A stretch of DNA of 64,000 nucleotides from Labrenzia sp. VG12 (lineage in GTDB: Bacteria; Pseudomonadota; Alphaproteobacteria; Rhizobiales; Stappiaceae), in contig NZ_CP022529.1 of assembly GCF_002237595.1 (NCBI RefSeq), positions 2,604,001 to 2,668,000 of the forward strand. Reading direction: 5' to 3'. The notes under the pieces were generated by a model, which was given only the letters and a program-made list of their open reading frames with translations, was not told the origin of the DNA and did not search any database. Both the position numbers and the translations under genes were made by a program. Shown one piece after another: positions 1 through 8,627 of the stretch (position 1 is the first letter of the stretch; the number at the start of each line of letters is the position of its first letter).

Positions 1-2
1 CG

Positions 3-62
3 GCCTTGTGTGAAGGCTTTGCCGCGATCGCGCCGGAACCGTCTGTTTTCGAACGGGCGTGA
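3..62 (+). CDS. possible 3' end of an upstream gene (partial)
   Basis: An open frame enters from the left edge and closes at a TGA at 60-62, giving a 19-residue tail (ALCEGFAAIAPEPSVFERA). Codon choice is GC-rich and looks coding, but the fragment is too short to identify. The 190 bases that follow, up to the slipin gene, show no further gene or clear terminator. Confidence 0.3.
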   Translation, partial: ALCEGFAAIAPEPSVFERA

Positions 63-253
63 CCCGCGCAGCCGCCGCGACGCCCGCTGACCCAATGCCC
101 GTCGGGAGATCTCGTGTTTTCTTCAGGTCTCTCTTTTTATTCAAGATTTCACCCTGGCCTTCATTTGGAGAAGCCGGTTCTTACAACCCCCAACAGACTT
201 CAACCCACGGAAAGGACATCCAAGTGCCTTAGCGCAATGGAAGGATTATCGAC

Positions 254-1408
254 ATGACGACTTTTCTCGACAAGATCCGCGGTCGCACCCGCGTTGTGAT
301 TTCAGAAACCGAACGGGCCCTGCACATTTGCAAGGGCGAACTCCGGGGCATTCTCGGACCGGGAGAACACAGCCTTGAAAACGGCCGCGGCACCCTGGTG
401 GTCGAGCGCCACGCGATGGCAACGCCCACGTTTCGGTCTGCCTACGAGAAGGCGCTGTTCGATAAGCTTCCCGAAGTTGCCGAAGAGCACCTGACCGTTG
501 TCCGGACCGGTCCTGGCGAAGTCGCCATCGTCGAACGGGACACGCGGATCGCCATGGTCATCGGACCGGACCAGCAGCTGGTGCTGTGGACCGCCGCCGG
601 CCCGTGGACCTCGACGCTCATCGACACCGAGGCGGAACCGGCCGTTCCGCGGAAGCTGATGCGCCGGCTCGGCGAAGCCCGTCTGACGGATCAGGTCGTG
701 ACTGCGCCGGTGACGGAGGGCAGCGTTGCGCTGCTCTTCATCGACGGTGTCCTGACCCAGGTGCTGGAAGCCGGTGTGCATGCCTTCTGGAAGGCCGGCC
801 GCACGGTTACGCAGAAGGTCATCGACCTGAAACGCCAGGCGCTCGACGTCACCGGCCAGGAAGTCCTGACCCTTGATCGCGTCACCATCCGGATCAACCT
901 CAGCGCGGAGTACCGCGTTGTCGATCCGGTGAAAGCCGCGACCGAGGTCAAGGACTTCACCGACACGCTCTACCGGGCGCTGCAGGTGGTCTTCCGCAAG
1001 CAGCTTGGCGCGCTGAAGCTCGATCAGATCCTGGAAAGGAAGGGCGAGGTCAACGCGGAAGCGGCCGAAAAGATCCGGACCGACATGGCTGCGATCGGCG
1101 TTGAGGTCAGCGACATCATCCTGAAGGACGTGGTCCTGCCGGGCGAAATGCGCGAGATCCTCAACAAGGTGGTGACGGCGGAAAAGGAAGCCGAAGCCAA
1201 CGTGATCCGACGCCGGGAAGAAACGAACGCAACCCGTTCGCTTCTGAACACTGCCAGGGTCATGGCCGAAAACCCGGTCATGCTGCGGCTGAAGGAGCTG
1301 GAAGCACTCGAAGCCATTGCCGGCAAGGTCGATCAACTGACGGTCCACAACGGTACCGGCGGCCTGATGAACGACCTCGTCCGCCTGCGCGACGACAGCG
1401 CTGCTTGA
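254..1408 (+). CDS. slipin / SPFH (band 7) family protein
   Basis: A 384-residue stomatin-like protein. The SPFH/band 7 domain lies at roughly residues 145-320: a beta-rich segment (VIDLKRQALDVTGQEVLTLD), then the typical helical part with LDQIL, and a charged helix ending near AEKEAEANVIRRREE. Residues 1-130 form an extra beta-rich domain, as in longer bacterial slipins. There is no obvious N-terminal transmembrane helix, so membrane association may be peripheral. Family members scaffold membrane microdomains and often work with NfeD-type proteins; none is adjacent here. The ATG is preceded by GGAAGG at 7-10 bases, which fixes the start. The gene stands alone and ends in a strong hairpin. 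Confidence 0.85.
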   Translation: MTTFLDKIRGRTRVVISETERALHICKGELRGILGPGEHSLENGRGTLVVERHAMATPTFRSAYEKALFDKLPEVAEEHLTVVRTGPGEVAIVERDTRIAMVIGPDQQLVLWTAAGPWTSTLIDTEAEPAVPRKLMRRLGEARLTDQVVTAPVTEGSVALLFIDGVLTQVLEAGVHAFWKAGRTVTQKVIDLKRQALDVTGQEVLTLDRVTIRINLSAEYRVVDPVKAATEVKDFTDTLYRALQVVFRKQLGALKLDQILERKGEVNAEAAEKIRTDMAAIGVEVSDIILKDVVLPGEMREILNKVVTAEKEAEANVIRRREETNATRSLLNTARVMAENPVMLRLKELEALEAIAGKVDQLTVHNGTGGLMNDLVRLRDDSAA

Positions 1409-1415
1409 ACAAGGG

Positions 1416-1441
1416 ACGGCGCGGGGCAACCCGCGCCGTTT
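1416..1441 (+). terminator. rho-independent terminator of the slipin gene
   Basis: A perfect 10-bp stem (ACGGCGCGGG 1416-1425 and CCCGCGCCGT 1430-1439) with loop GCAA and a short T run begins 8 bases after the slipin stop codon. Confidence 0.75.
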
Positions 1442-1494
1442 CTGCTTGTGCGCAGCTAAGGCCTATCCAGCCCAAGGATCTCCTGCCGCTCGTT

Positions 1495-1623
1495 TGTCAT
1501 CCCGGCCGAAGCGCAGCGCAGAGCCGGGACCCAGTACGCCGTGCCGCCAGTTTTGGGCGAACGCACGCTGCACAGTGACTACTAGATCCCGGTCTTGCCG
1601 CAACACGGCAAACCGGGATGACA
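1495..1623 (+). repeat. palindromic intergenic repeat with TGTCATCCCGG ends
   Basis: A 129-bp element is bounded by perfect inverted 11-mers, TGTCATCCCGG at 1495-1505 and CCGGGATGACA at 1613-1623. Inner complementary stretches (AGCCGGGACCC, GATCCCGGTCT) can extend the fold. Elements with the TCATCCCGGCCGAAGCG core are widespread in alphaproteobacterial intergenic regions. It ends about 60 bases before kptA, so it may sit in that gene's promoter region. Confidence 0.75.
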
Positions 1624-1683
1624 AAGACAGAGCCGCGGAAGCAACCTGCGCTCGCAACACCAAATCTATTTGAAGAAAAGACA

Positions 1684-2229
1684 ATGAAAACAGATACAAA
1701 GATTTCCAAACGCCTCGCCCTCTGGCTGAGACATCAACCCCAGGACGCCGGGCTGACACTGACCGAAGACGGCTGGGCAAATGTCGCTGAGGTCTTGAGT
1801 GCTTTTGATCGTCTCGGGCTGGCCTGCGATCAAACCCAGCTGCAACGGGTGGTCGACACCAACGACAAGAAGCGCTTCGAACTGTCCGAAGACGGCACGA
1901 AGATCCGCGCCCGGCAGGGACACTCCGTCAAGATCGACCTCGGCCTTGCCCCGCTGACACCGCCGGAATTTCTCTACCACGGCACGGCCACGAAGACCTT
2001 GCCGCTCATCTTGAGCGAAGGCCTCAAACCGATGAACCGGCATCACGTGCATCTTTCTCCCGACACCGCCACTGCCGTGAAAGTGGGCATGCGTCACGGC
2101 AAACCGGCGGTTCTGAAAGTCGCTGCCCGTGTGATGCAGGACGCCGGCCATGTCTTTTTCCGGACCGACAACGGTGTCTGGCTCGCGGAAAACGTTCCGC
2201 CGGACTTTCTGGAACTGACCGGGATGTGA
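1684..2229 (+). CDS. kptA: RNA 2'-phosphotransferase (Tpt1/KptA family)
   Basis: A 181-residue protein, the usual length for bacterial KptA. The family moves an internal RNA 2'-phosphate to NAD+, producing ADP-ribose 1'',2''-cyclic phosphate. The N-terminal winged-helix lobe carries the RNA-binding Arg-His pair (LRHQP, R16-H17). The NAD-binding lobe carries HGT (99-101), the RHHVHLS segment (119-125) and a C-terminal FFRTDNGVWLAENVP block. The frame opens upstream at 1618 inside the palindromic repeat; I chose the ATG at 1684 because conservation begins at KISKRLALWLRH. The bacterial substrate is unsettled: no tRNA-splicing enzyme is nearby. Convergent with the KAP gene, 13 bases between stops. 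Confidence 0.9.
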   Translation: MKTDTKISKRLALWLRHQPQDAGLTLTEDGWANVAEVLSAFDRLGLACDQTQLQRVVDTNDKKRFELSEDGTKIRARQGHSVKIDLGLAPLTPPEFLYHGTATKTLPLILSEGLKPMNRHHVHLSPDTATAVKVGMRHGKPAVLKVAARVMQDAGHVFFRTDNGVWLAENVPPDFLELTGM

Positions 2230-2242
2230 GGCGGCCGCGCGT

Positions 2243-4894
2243 TTAGACAGCGTCCGCCTCGTCCCCGGTAAAGCCACGTGTCAGCCGCCGGATCACCTGC
2301 GGTGTCAGAACGGCAACCTCGCCACTCTTGAGCAGTTTCACTGCCATGTTCTTTGCGCAGAAGGCGACAAGGGTATCCGTCAGGTTGGTGAGGTCTTCAC
2401 CTCCGTCAGCATCGACCGCCAGTAGCTGATCTGCGAGGCCGGGATCTCCGGTGAGCTCATCGGCGACCGCCGGATAACATTGCTCCAGGATTGTCCAGCG
2501 GGTCAGCACGTCATAGTCAAGCGCCTGCTGTTCCAGAATGGCTGTTGCGACCGACATGCCGAAGGCGTTGATAATGCGCTTGATCACCCGCGGATTGTCC
2601 GGCAGCAATTCCAGATACTGAAGCAGAAAATGCTCCGCCTCCCGCTGAGCTGCCGCAGAGGTCGTATATTCCAGCGCCAAGGCCGCCTGAAAGGCCGGAT
2701 TGGCGCTGCCGTCTCCCGTCGACAACATCCTGACCGTCTCATGCGTCAGGCCTTCGGGCTGCGTCGAACGGATCTCGCCGCGCAGACGTTCGACCTCAAG
2801 ATCCTCCACCTTTTCATCCGGCGGCGCGGCGTCACCCGTGCCCAGGCCTGTTCCGGTGCCGTTTCCCGTTCCCGTTCCTGTTCCTGTTCCAGCGAAAGAA
2901 AGATCGCCTGCCCCGATACCACCAGAGCCGGTTCCCATCAGGCCGAGCCGCGCTTCCAGATAGCGTTTTTTCCACGCAGCCATGCCCGGCAACGGCACGT
3001 TGAACTGGAATATCTTTTCCAGGAACTGATAGCCGAGCGGCTGGGTCCGGTCGGCGGTCTTTTCGCAGAAGCTGGAATACTTGTCTTCAAAACTGGTCTT
3101 GATCCAGAACTTGTCGGCAGCCACCACATAAGCGACTTTCCGGTGCCGGAAGGAGGTCTGCAGCCCTTCCAGGAATTCAACCACGAAGTCGTTCTGGCAG
3201 CGGTCGAGATCGTCGATGAAGATACAGACCGGCGCATCCGCCGCCTCGATCATGTCCCTGAACAGGACCGAGAGTTTTTCCAGCGGATCGCTGGCAAAAT
3301 CGTGGTAGAGCGAGGCGCTCTTCTCCGATCCGAAAAAGGCCTTGCGGGAATAAAGCGAGACTGTCGCCAGGAGCGTAAAAACGCCGCCAACGGCCCCCAG
3401 AACCGTCTTGAAGACATCGCTGCTGCCGGACAGGAACAGGGTCAGGAGAATTGCAACGACCAACAGAACCACAAAAATGGGAAAGGCCTCCGCCTTGAAC
3501 TTCCATTCGTTCCAGGCGTGCCGCACTTCAGCGGCCCGTGTACGGCGTTTCTGCGCCGTCAGGCGATCCGACAGCTGGCTCTTGACGGTTTCCAGAAAGG
3601 GCCACCAGGGCGGTCGCCGGTGCTCGTGCTGCCAGGCATTGAAGTCGATCACCACCCAGCGCTTGTCTTCAGGCAGCTCTTCTGCCTCCAGGAAGCCTTT
3701 CATGAAATAGAGGACCGTGGTCTTGCCGGCTCCCCAGGGTGCGTGAAGGTTCACCGCCAGTCCGTCCGGCCCGCCTCCCACATGCAGCTCGCCGATCCGT
3801 GCCGCCAGGATTTCGGCAAATCGCTTGCGGCCCAGCTCGTCCTTGCGGGCAAACTGGTCGAACTGGACAGCGACATTGATTTCGGCGGGCGGTTCCTTGT
3901 CGTCCTTGGGATCGGTCTCGGGGTCGTCCGGCGTCCCGCCGGGATCGGTCTCATCGTCCTGAGGGTCGTCGTCAGCCTGCTTTCGCCTGGGCTCCAACGT
4001 GCCGCCTTGGCTCAGCAGCTCGAGCTCCTCCCAAATGGCGCCCGTGTTCCTGTCATCGGTCGCCGTCCAGAATTCGGCGGACTGGGACGCTATGGCAAGA
4101 TCGGCCTCTTCTCCGAAGGCGCTATTGGAAACGTCACCCTCGATGGGAACCAGGGCCTGGTACCATTGGGAGATCAGCCGGCAGGCCACCGTGCCGGACC
4201 ACTCGCTGTTGGCGAAAGTCTCGAATGCACGAACAAGCCAGGCGGGCTGGTTGGAGGGAGAATCGTCGTCGCGCAGGTTTTCCGGCCAAAGGGGCTGACG
4301 GATGAGCTCGTCAGGCTTCAAACTCTCCAGGAGACGTTGGCAATCTGCTACCACCGTTGCTGAAAGAAGACGCTGCCCGCCATCGATATCGGCAACAGCT
4401 TTCAATGCAGCCTCAAGCGCAACGGCGGCGGATCTTGTGTGCAGGTCGACCGGCTTGGTTTCTATGCCTTTCTCGGCTGCGATAGCGAGCGTGTTCACTG
4501 CCTCGGCTGCAGCAGCCGCATTTGCAGCCGAAAGCACCGCTCCCGACGCAGGCCGAACATTTGACGAGAGTTCGCTCGCTTCAATTCCTGCATTGGCTGC
4601 TGCCGAAGCGGCGCTTCTCGCAGTTTGTGAAAAAAGTCCAGGATCTCTCACCGAATAACTGCAACTGACCCATGACAGGAATACGCTCTGAAAGCCACGC
4701 AAAATCAGCTCGTGTTGCAAGTTCTGTTCTAGCGTCTCCTTGCTCAACCCGCCGGCACCAAGCAGAATTGGAAACACTCGCAATGCTACTCGCGCGGCAA
4801 CCACCTGCGCCCACTCAGCCGGTCTGTCTTCCAGCCACTTGCCGACATCATCCGGCTTTTCAAAAGTCAGTCTGTCCAAGTCACCCGCCCCCAC
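2243..4894 (-). CDS. KAP-family P-loop NTPase, membrane-anchored
   Basis: An 883-residue protein. Walker A is APWGAGKTT (385-393), followed by FNAWQHE (418-424), which is diagnostic of KAP NTPases. Two transmembrane helices are inserted in the NTPase fold (about 471-490 and 497-516), and Walker B is VCIFIDDLDRC (556-566). The N-terminal 300 residues contain a long alanine-rich helical region (about 90-180). An acidic linker (about 305-338) precedes the NTPase. A glycine-threonine repeat (669-687) interrupts the C-terminal half. KAP NTPases are cytoplasmic, membrane-tethered ATPases; some lie in phage-exclusion or mobile loci, most have no known role. The start is GTG with a weak ribosome site, so it could lie further in. 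No defence partner gene is adjacent. Confidence 0.82.
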   Translation of the reverse strand: MGAGDLDRLTFEKPDDVGKWLEDRPAEWAQVVAARVALRVFPILLGAGGLSKETLEQNLQHELILRGFQSVFLSWVSCSYSVRDPGLFSQTARSAASAAANAGIEASELSSNVRPASGAVLSAANAAAAAEAVNTLAIAAEKGIETKPVDLHTRSAAVALEAALKAVADIDGGQRLLSATVVADCQRLLESLKPDELIRQPLWPENLRDDDSPSNQPAWLVRAFETFANSEWSGTVACRLISQWYQALVPIEGDVSNSAFGEEADLAIASQSAEFWTATDDRNTGAIWEELELLSQGGTLEPRRKQADDDPQDDETDPGGTPDDPETDPKDDKEPPAEINVAVQFDQFARKDELGRKRFAEILAARIGELHVGGGPDGLAVNLHAPWGAGKTTVLYFMKGFLEAEELPEDKRWVVIDFNAWQHEHRRPPWWPFLETVKSQLSDRLTAQKRRTRAAEVRHAWNEWKFKAEAFPIFVVLLVVAILLTLFLSGSSDVFKTVLGAVGGVFTLLATVSLYSRKAFFGSEKSASLYHDFASDPLEKLSVLFRDMIEAADAPVCIFIDDLDRCQNDFVVEFLEGLQTSFRHRKVAYVVAADKFWIKTSFEDKYSSFCEKTADRTQPLGYQFLEKIFQFNVPLPGMAAWKKRYLEARLGLMGTGSGGIGAGDLSFAGTGTGTGTGNGTGTGLGTGDAAPPDEKVEDLEVERLRGEIRSTQPEGLTHETVRMLSTGDGSANPAFQAALALEYTTSAAAQREAEHFLLQYLELLPDNPRVIKRIINAFGMSVATAILEQQALDYDVLTRWTILEQCYPAVADELTGDPGLADQLLAVDADGGEDLTNLTDTLVAFCAKNMAVKLLKSGEVAVLTPQVIRRLTRGFTGDEADAV
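2851..2892 (-). repeat. imperfect hexanucleotide tract inside the KAP gene
   Basis: Seven consecutive 6-mers on the plus strand (GTTCCG, GTGCCG, TTTCCC, GTTCCC, GTTCCT, GTTCCT, GTTCCA) encode Gly-Thr dipeptides on the minus strand. Gain or loss of units would change linker length without a frameshift. Confidence 0.75.
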
Positions 4895-5037
4895 TGCATC
4901 CGATCTTCAGATTGGCAAGGCGTACGCGCAACCGCAACTCTAAATGGGCGCAACCTGACCACAACCACCGACGCTCGACAGCAGCCCGGCAGACACCTAC
5001 GGCTCTGCCAACCCCTGCCCCAACCTCCTTCCGGGTC

Positions 5038-5058
5038 ATCCCGGACCCGCTCCGGGAT
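5038..5058. repeat. short ATCCCGGA/TCCGGGAT palindrome
   Basis: Perfect 8-bp inverted arms at 5038-5045 and 5051-5058 in a GTCATCCCGGACC context. This resembles the ends of the 1495-1623 element and is probably a fragment of the same repeat class. Confidence 0.55.
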
Positions 5059-5295
5059 CCAATCGTTTCCAGAGCCCTTGCCCTTTTGGCCCGGACGATG
5101 CGTGAGGTCCTCAGGTCCGAAAAAGCCAGCCAGCAAGGCGCGACCAATGGACCGCGGCTTGAAGTCAGGATCCTCTGTTTGGACGATCTGAATGCGCATT
5201 GGACTGCGTTGTCGAGCCGAAGGAACCTGCCGCCCCTGCGAACTGAAGCGCAACGGCCCCTCACTCGGCCTCACCCTGCAGGGGGCCAAAGGCCC

Positions 5296-5395
5296 GTCTC
5301 GAAGGATGTGCCAGCGAGCCAAATGCAGATCGTCCGCCTGGTCCGAACCTGCTAACCATCCTTCGAGACAGCGCGATCGCGCTTCCTCAGGATGA
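5296..5395. repeat. palindromic intergenic repeat (GTCTCGAAGGATG ends)
   Basis: Perfect inverted 13-mers GTCTCGAAGGATG (5296-5308) and CATCCTTCGAGAC (5357-5369), followed by AGCGCGATCGCGCTTCCTCAGGATGAC. The CATCCTTCGAGAC...CTCAGGATGAC arrangement is a recurring intergenic element in Hyphomicrobiales genomes. It is a different class from the element at 1495. Confidence 0.7.
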
Positions 5396-5439
5396 CGACA
5401 TTGAGGGAAGCGCAGCCGGGACAAATAAAAAATAATTTT

Positions 5440-5489
5440 CTTTTCTTATTCGACGCACCTACATATAAAAAGAAAAATCTTTTCTTATT
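5440..5489 (+). promoter_or_regulatory. candidate operator: repeated CTTTTCTTATT boxes before the MFS gene
   Basis: The 11-mer CTTTTCTTATT occurs twice in direct orientation (5440-5450 and 5479-5489), with starts 39 bp apart. The second copy is also half of a perfect hairpin (AAGAAAA 5470-5476, spacer ATC, TTTTCTT 5480-5486). The tract is strikingly AT-rich against its surroundings and ends 9 bases before the start codon. Regulator binding is inferred; no regulator gene is adjacent. Confidence 0.45.
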
Positions 5490-5498
5490 GAGGTTGCC

Positions 5499-6956
5499 AT
5501 GACCATCACGTCGCCAGCGCCATTGCCTGCCAGCCAATCCATTTTCTCCCCGGACCGTGCCGCCGGAACCCTGGCCCTGATGCTCGGGGTCGGGTCGCAT
5601 GCGATCAACGGTTTTGTCACCACCGCCGTGTTGCCGGACATCATTCGCGACCTCGGTGGCCAGGACCGGGCCTTCTGGGTGTTTTCCTCCTTTGAGATGA
5701 TGGCGATCCTGGCCGGCTGTCTGACCGGCGCCGCGAAAGTCAAATTCGGCGCTCGCCTTCCCTTCCTGCTGGCCACGCTGCTGCTTGCCGGCGGCTCGGT
5801 TCTGGCCGGCCTGTCGACATCTCTTGAAGGCCTCATTGCAGGCCGCGCGCTGCAGGGCTTTGGCGAAGGCATGATCATCGCGCTGTGTTATGCGCTGATC
5901 CCCGATCTGTTCCCGCAGACGCTTGTGCCCCGCGTGTTTGCGCTTCTCGCCGGGGTCTGGGCCCTGGCGGCCGGCCTCGGTCCGGTGTCCGCAGGCCTCC
6001 TGTCCGAACTCTGGTCCTGGCGCGCGGCCTTCCTGGTCAACCTGCCGCTGGTCGTGCTGTTGTTTGTGCTGATGAACACCGCCCTGCCCGCCAGCACCGC
6101 TCCTGCGGCGGCCCCGGCCAGCCATGAGGGCAGGCATGGCCGGTTCGTGCTGCGGCTCGCGCTGCTTGCCGTCAGCATCTTCCTTTTGACCGTCATCGGC
6201 GAACTGCATGAGCCCCTGCCTCTGGCTCTGACAATCCTGGCCGGGTTGACCGTCGCCGGACTGCTGTTGCGGATCGATGCGGCCAGCCCCAGGCGGCTCT
6301 TCCCGCGTGACGCCTTCCGCATCCGGACACTCATCGGCCTTGGTACCTGGATCGTCATCCTGATCTCGGTGGCCGCCGCAGTACGCGCGATTTTTGTCAC
6401 CACGATCGGTCAGGTGCTTTGGGGCCTGAGCGTCACTCAGGCAAGTTATGTCGCCGCCCTGCTCGCCTTTTCCTGGTCGCTCTTCGCCTTCATCTCGTCA
6501 CGGGCACCCGACCGCCAGCGCGAACTTCTTTATCTGGCGCTGGGGCCGTTCCTGATCGCAGGCGGCATGGCTCTGACAGCCCTGGCAATCGACAACGCCT
6601 CGCTTCCCGCCTTTGCGCTGGCAGCCGTTGTCACGGGCGCGGGTCACGGGCTCTGCAACCAGATCCTGATGCGTTCGCTGATGTATGGTGCAACCGGGCA
6701 AGACCAGAACCTTGTGTCCTCGATCCTGCCGACCATCTCCTCTGCCGGCATCGCCATTGGCGGTGGACTGACGGGCCTGCTCGCCATCATGACCGGACTT
6801 GTCGCGCCGGGCGAAGCAACCCTGGTCACAAAGGATGCCGTCATCCAGTCGGGCGCCGCCGTATTCTATCTCAATGCCGGGATTGCTCTGGTGCCTGCCC
6901 TCGCCATGCTGGTGCTGCGGCAACGGCTGATCCGGCAGGAACGGGTCCTGGACTGA
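5499..6956 (+). CDS. MFS transporter (drug-efflux-like, about 14 helices)
   Basis: A 485-residue integral membrane protein. It starts with the helix-1 signature of drug:H+ antiporters (FVTTAVLPDIIRDLGG). Motif A is present in degenerate form (AKVKFGARLPF). The helix-4/5 region has GRALQGFGEGM, then alternating hydrophobic segments to the C-terminus, consistent with 14 spans (DHA2-like). Substrate cannot be predicted. The gene is monocistronic, has an AT-rich operator-like upstream region, and converges on a second MFS gene. TTATTGAGGTTGCC before the ATG provides a plausible ribosome site. Confidence 0.8.
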   Translation: MTITSPAPLPASQSIFSPDRAAGTLALMLGVGSHAINGFVTTAVLPDIIRDLGGQDRAFWVFSSFEMMAILAGCLTGAAKVKFGARLPFLLATLLLAGGSVLAGLSTSLEGLIAGRALQGFGEGMIIALCYALIPDLFPQTLVPRVFALLAGVWALAAGLGPVSAGLLSELWSWRAAFLVNLPLVVLLFVLMNTALPASTAPAAAPASHEGRHGRFVLRLALLAVSIFLLTVIGELHEPLPLALTILAGLTVAGLLLRIDAASPRRLFPRDAFRIRTLIGLGTWIVILISVAAAVRAIFVTTIGQVLWGLSVTQASYVAALLAFSWSLFAFISSRAPDRQRELLYLALGPFLIAGGMALTALAIDNASLPAFALAAVVTGAGHGLCNQILMRSLMYGATGQDQNLVSSILPTISSAGIAIGGGLTGLLAIMTGLVAPGEATLVTKDAVIQSGAAVFYLNAGIALVPALAMLVLRQRLIRQERVLD

Positions 6957-6977
6957 CGGCGCGGCCTGTCAGTCCAG
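6948..6977. terminator. shared hairpin at the convergent MFS gene ends
   Basis: A perfect 10-bp inverted repeat (CTGGACTGAC 6948-6957, GTCAGTCCAG 6968-6977) spans the last codons and stops of both MFS genes. It has no strong T run on either side, so it may act as a bidirectional transcript end or mRNA stabiliser. Confidence 0.55.
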
Positions 6978-8462
6978 TTGCGCGCCGCGCGTCTCGATGC
7001 GGTAACGCCAGGTGACGACGGCGCCAAGGACAGAGGTCACCACCAGAGCGGTCAGCAGCGTGCCGGTGCCGAGATCCTTCAGAAAGATCGGAAACAGGAA
7101 CGCGGTCATCACCGCCCCGATCTTCGCGAAGGAGGCTGCAAACCCGGCCCCCATGCCGCGATAGGCAACTGGAAAGACCTCACCCGCGATCAGATAGGTC
7201 TGGGCGTTCGGTCCCAGGTTGGTCATGAAATTGAACAGCATGAAGCCCGCGAAAATCAGCGGGATCTGCCACTCCGGGCCAACAGTACCGCTGACCGCGG
7301 CAATGGCCAGTCCGGCAGCACAGCCCAGAAACCCGATGACCTGCAGTTTGACCCGGCCGACCCGGTCGGTGAGAACGATCGCGAAAAGGATGCCGACAAT
7401 CAGAAGCACATCAATCAGCGCAGCCCCTCTGGCTGCCAGAAGGTCATTATAGACGAGATCGGCGACCGATCCTTCATGGGCTCGCTTGGCACCGATCGCG
7501 CTGGCCAGGATCACCGGTGTGAAAATCCCGATGCCGTAGGTGCCGAGATCCTGCAGGAACCAGGGCAAGGCGGCAAAGAGGGTTGCGCGGCGCAGCTTCC
7601 GGTCGCCAAGGAAGTGTTTCAGGCCAATTCTGGCTTGCACCGGATCGCCGGTCCCGGCTTGCCGCGCGAGTTTGATCTCGGCCGGGTAGACCGGTTGCCT
7701 GTGCAGCAGCTTCAAAAGCGCGGCCTCGGCGTCATTCACACGTCCCTGCACCATCAGCCAGCTGGCACTTTCCGGCACGAAAAAGCGGCCGATGAGCACA
7801 AGAGCAGCCGGCGCGACGGCCACCAGATACATCCAGCGCCAGGCGTGCAGGTCCGGAAACCAGGTCAGCGTCAGGAACGCAATGCCCGTGCCGCACATGG
7901 CGCCAATCGCCTGAAAACCGAATGCACCCAGCACCATCCGCCCGCGCGCCCGCGCCGGAAAGTTCTCCGAAATCACCATATGCGCGGTCGGATAATCACA
8001 ACCTAGCGCCAGGCCGATGCCGAAGAGTGCCAGCAACGTCACGACAAGTCCCGGCGCTACGGAAAGAACCAGCAGGAAGACGATGAACAGGGCCATTTCG
8101 ACGATGAACATGAAGCGGCGACCGAAGCGGTCGGCCAGGCCGCCAAGCGCCGTGGCACCAATCAGAATGCCGAACAGCACCGCGGAACTGACCAATCCGT
8201 GTTGCAAGGCGGTCAGTCCGAATTCGCGGCCGATCAGCGGCAAGGCGATGCCGGTCATGAAGATGACCATACCCTCGAAAAACTTTCCCGCGCAGGCCAG
8301 CCACCAGATCCGCCACTGCATTCCCGTCAGGACGGAGGCCTCGACCTTTGTACCGTCCCGCCATTGCGGTGTTTCCTCGATATAGGTTTGAGGACGCTGG
8401 CCTCCCGCAGGGTCCCGATGCACCGTGTCCATTCTGCCCCCATTGCCGTACCCGGGTTTCAA
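6969..8462 (-). CDS. MFS transporter (sugar porter / aromatic acid type, 12 helices)
   Basis: A 497-residue permease of the metabolite-uptake branch of the MFS. Motif A between helices 2 and 3 is GGLADRFGRR, and the second-half copy is VLTDRVGRVK. Helix 4-5 carries GCDYPTAHMVISENFP and the helix-6 end has VPESASWLMVQGR, typical of the sugar porter and aromatic acid:H+ symporter groups. The central loop is about 60 residues. The first 10 residues may not be translated: a second ATG at 8432 gives MDTVHRDP. A proton-coupled importer of an organic acid or sugar is likely; the substrate is unknown. No catabolic gene or regulator is adjacent. Confidence 0.8.
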   Translation of the reverse strand: MKPGYGNGGRMDTVHRDPAGGQRPQTYIEETPQWRDGTKVEASVLTGMQWRIWWLACAGKFFEGMVIFMTGIALPLIGREFGLTALQHGLVSSAVLFGILIGATALGGLADRFGRRFMFIVEMALFIVFLLVLSVAPGLVVTLLALFGIGLALGCDYPTAHMVISENFPARARGRMVLGAFGFQAIGAMCGTGIAFLTLTWFPDLHAWRWMYLVAVAPAALVLIGRFFVPESASWLMVQGRVNDAEAALLKLLHRQPVYPAEIKLARQAGTGDPVQARIGLKHFLGDRKLRRATLFAALPWFLQDLGTYGIGIFTPVILASAIGAKRAHEGSVADLVYNDLLAARGAALIDVLLIVGILFAIVLTDRVGRVKLQVIGFLGCAAGLAIAAVSGTVGPEWQIPLIFAGFMLFNFMTNLGPNAQTYLIAGEVFPVAYRGMGAGFAASFAKIGAVMTAFLFPIFLKDLGTGTLLTALVVTSVLGAVVTWRYRIETRGAQLD

Positions 8463-8627
8463 ACCAGTCCAGGGACCTGCCGCAAGTTCAGGTCGGCGTG
8501 TCTGTCCAGACCGATCCCCCTGCGCCGGAGCTTACACCGGAAGCGCAAAAGTGTGACGTAGCGTCATTGACTAAAACCGGCCTGCAGCTGAAGATTTCCC
8601 TCAAGTTCATCTGACGGCGGAAGTTTC

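Larger units (their letters stand above)
4895..5498. other. 604-bp intergenic region with repeats
   Basis: No convincing gene. It holds the short palindrome at 5038-5058, the longer repeat beginning at 5296, and an AT-rich promoter with repeated boxes directly before the MFS gene. Open frames on both strands have unusual composition and no recognisable domain. Confidence 0.6.

Noticed and set aside
302..1429. Long antisense frame opposite the slipin gene
   Set aside because: It mirrors the coding frame of a clear SPFH protein, has no family match in sight and no ribosome site; a GC-rich shadow.
8554..8566. TGACG-TAG-CGTCA palindrome before the PAAR gene
   Set aside because: Only 5-bp arms and no paired promoter elements; too short to call an operator.
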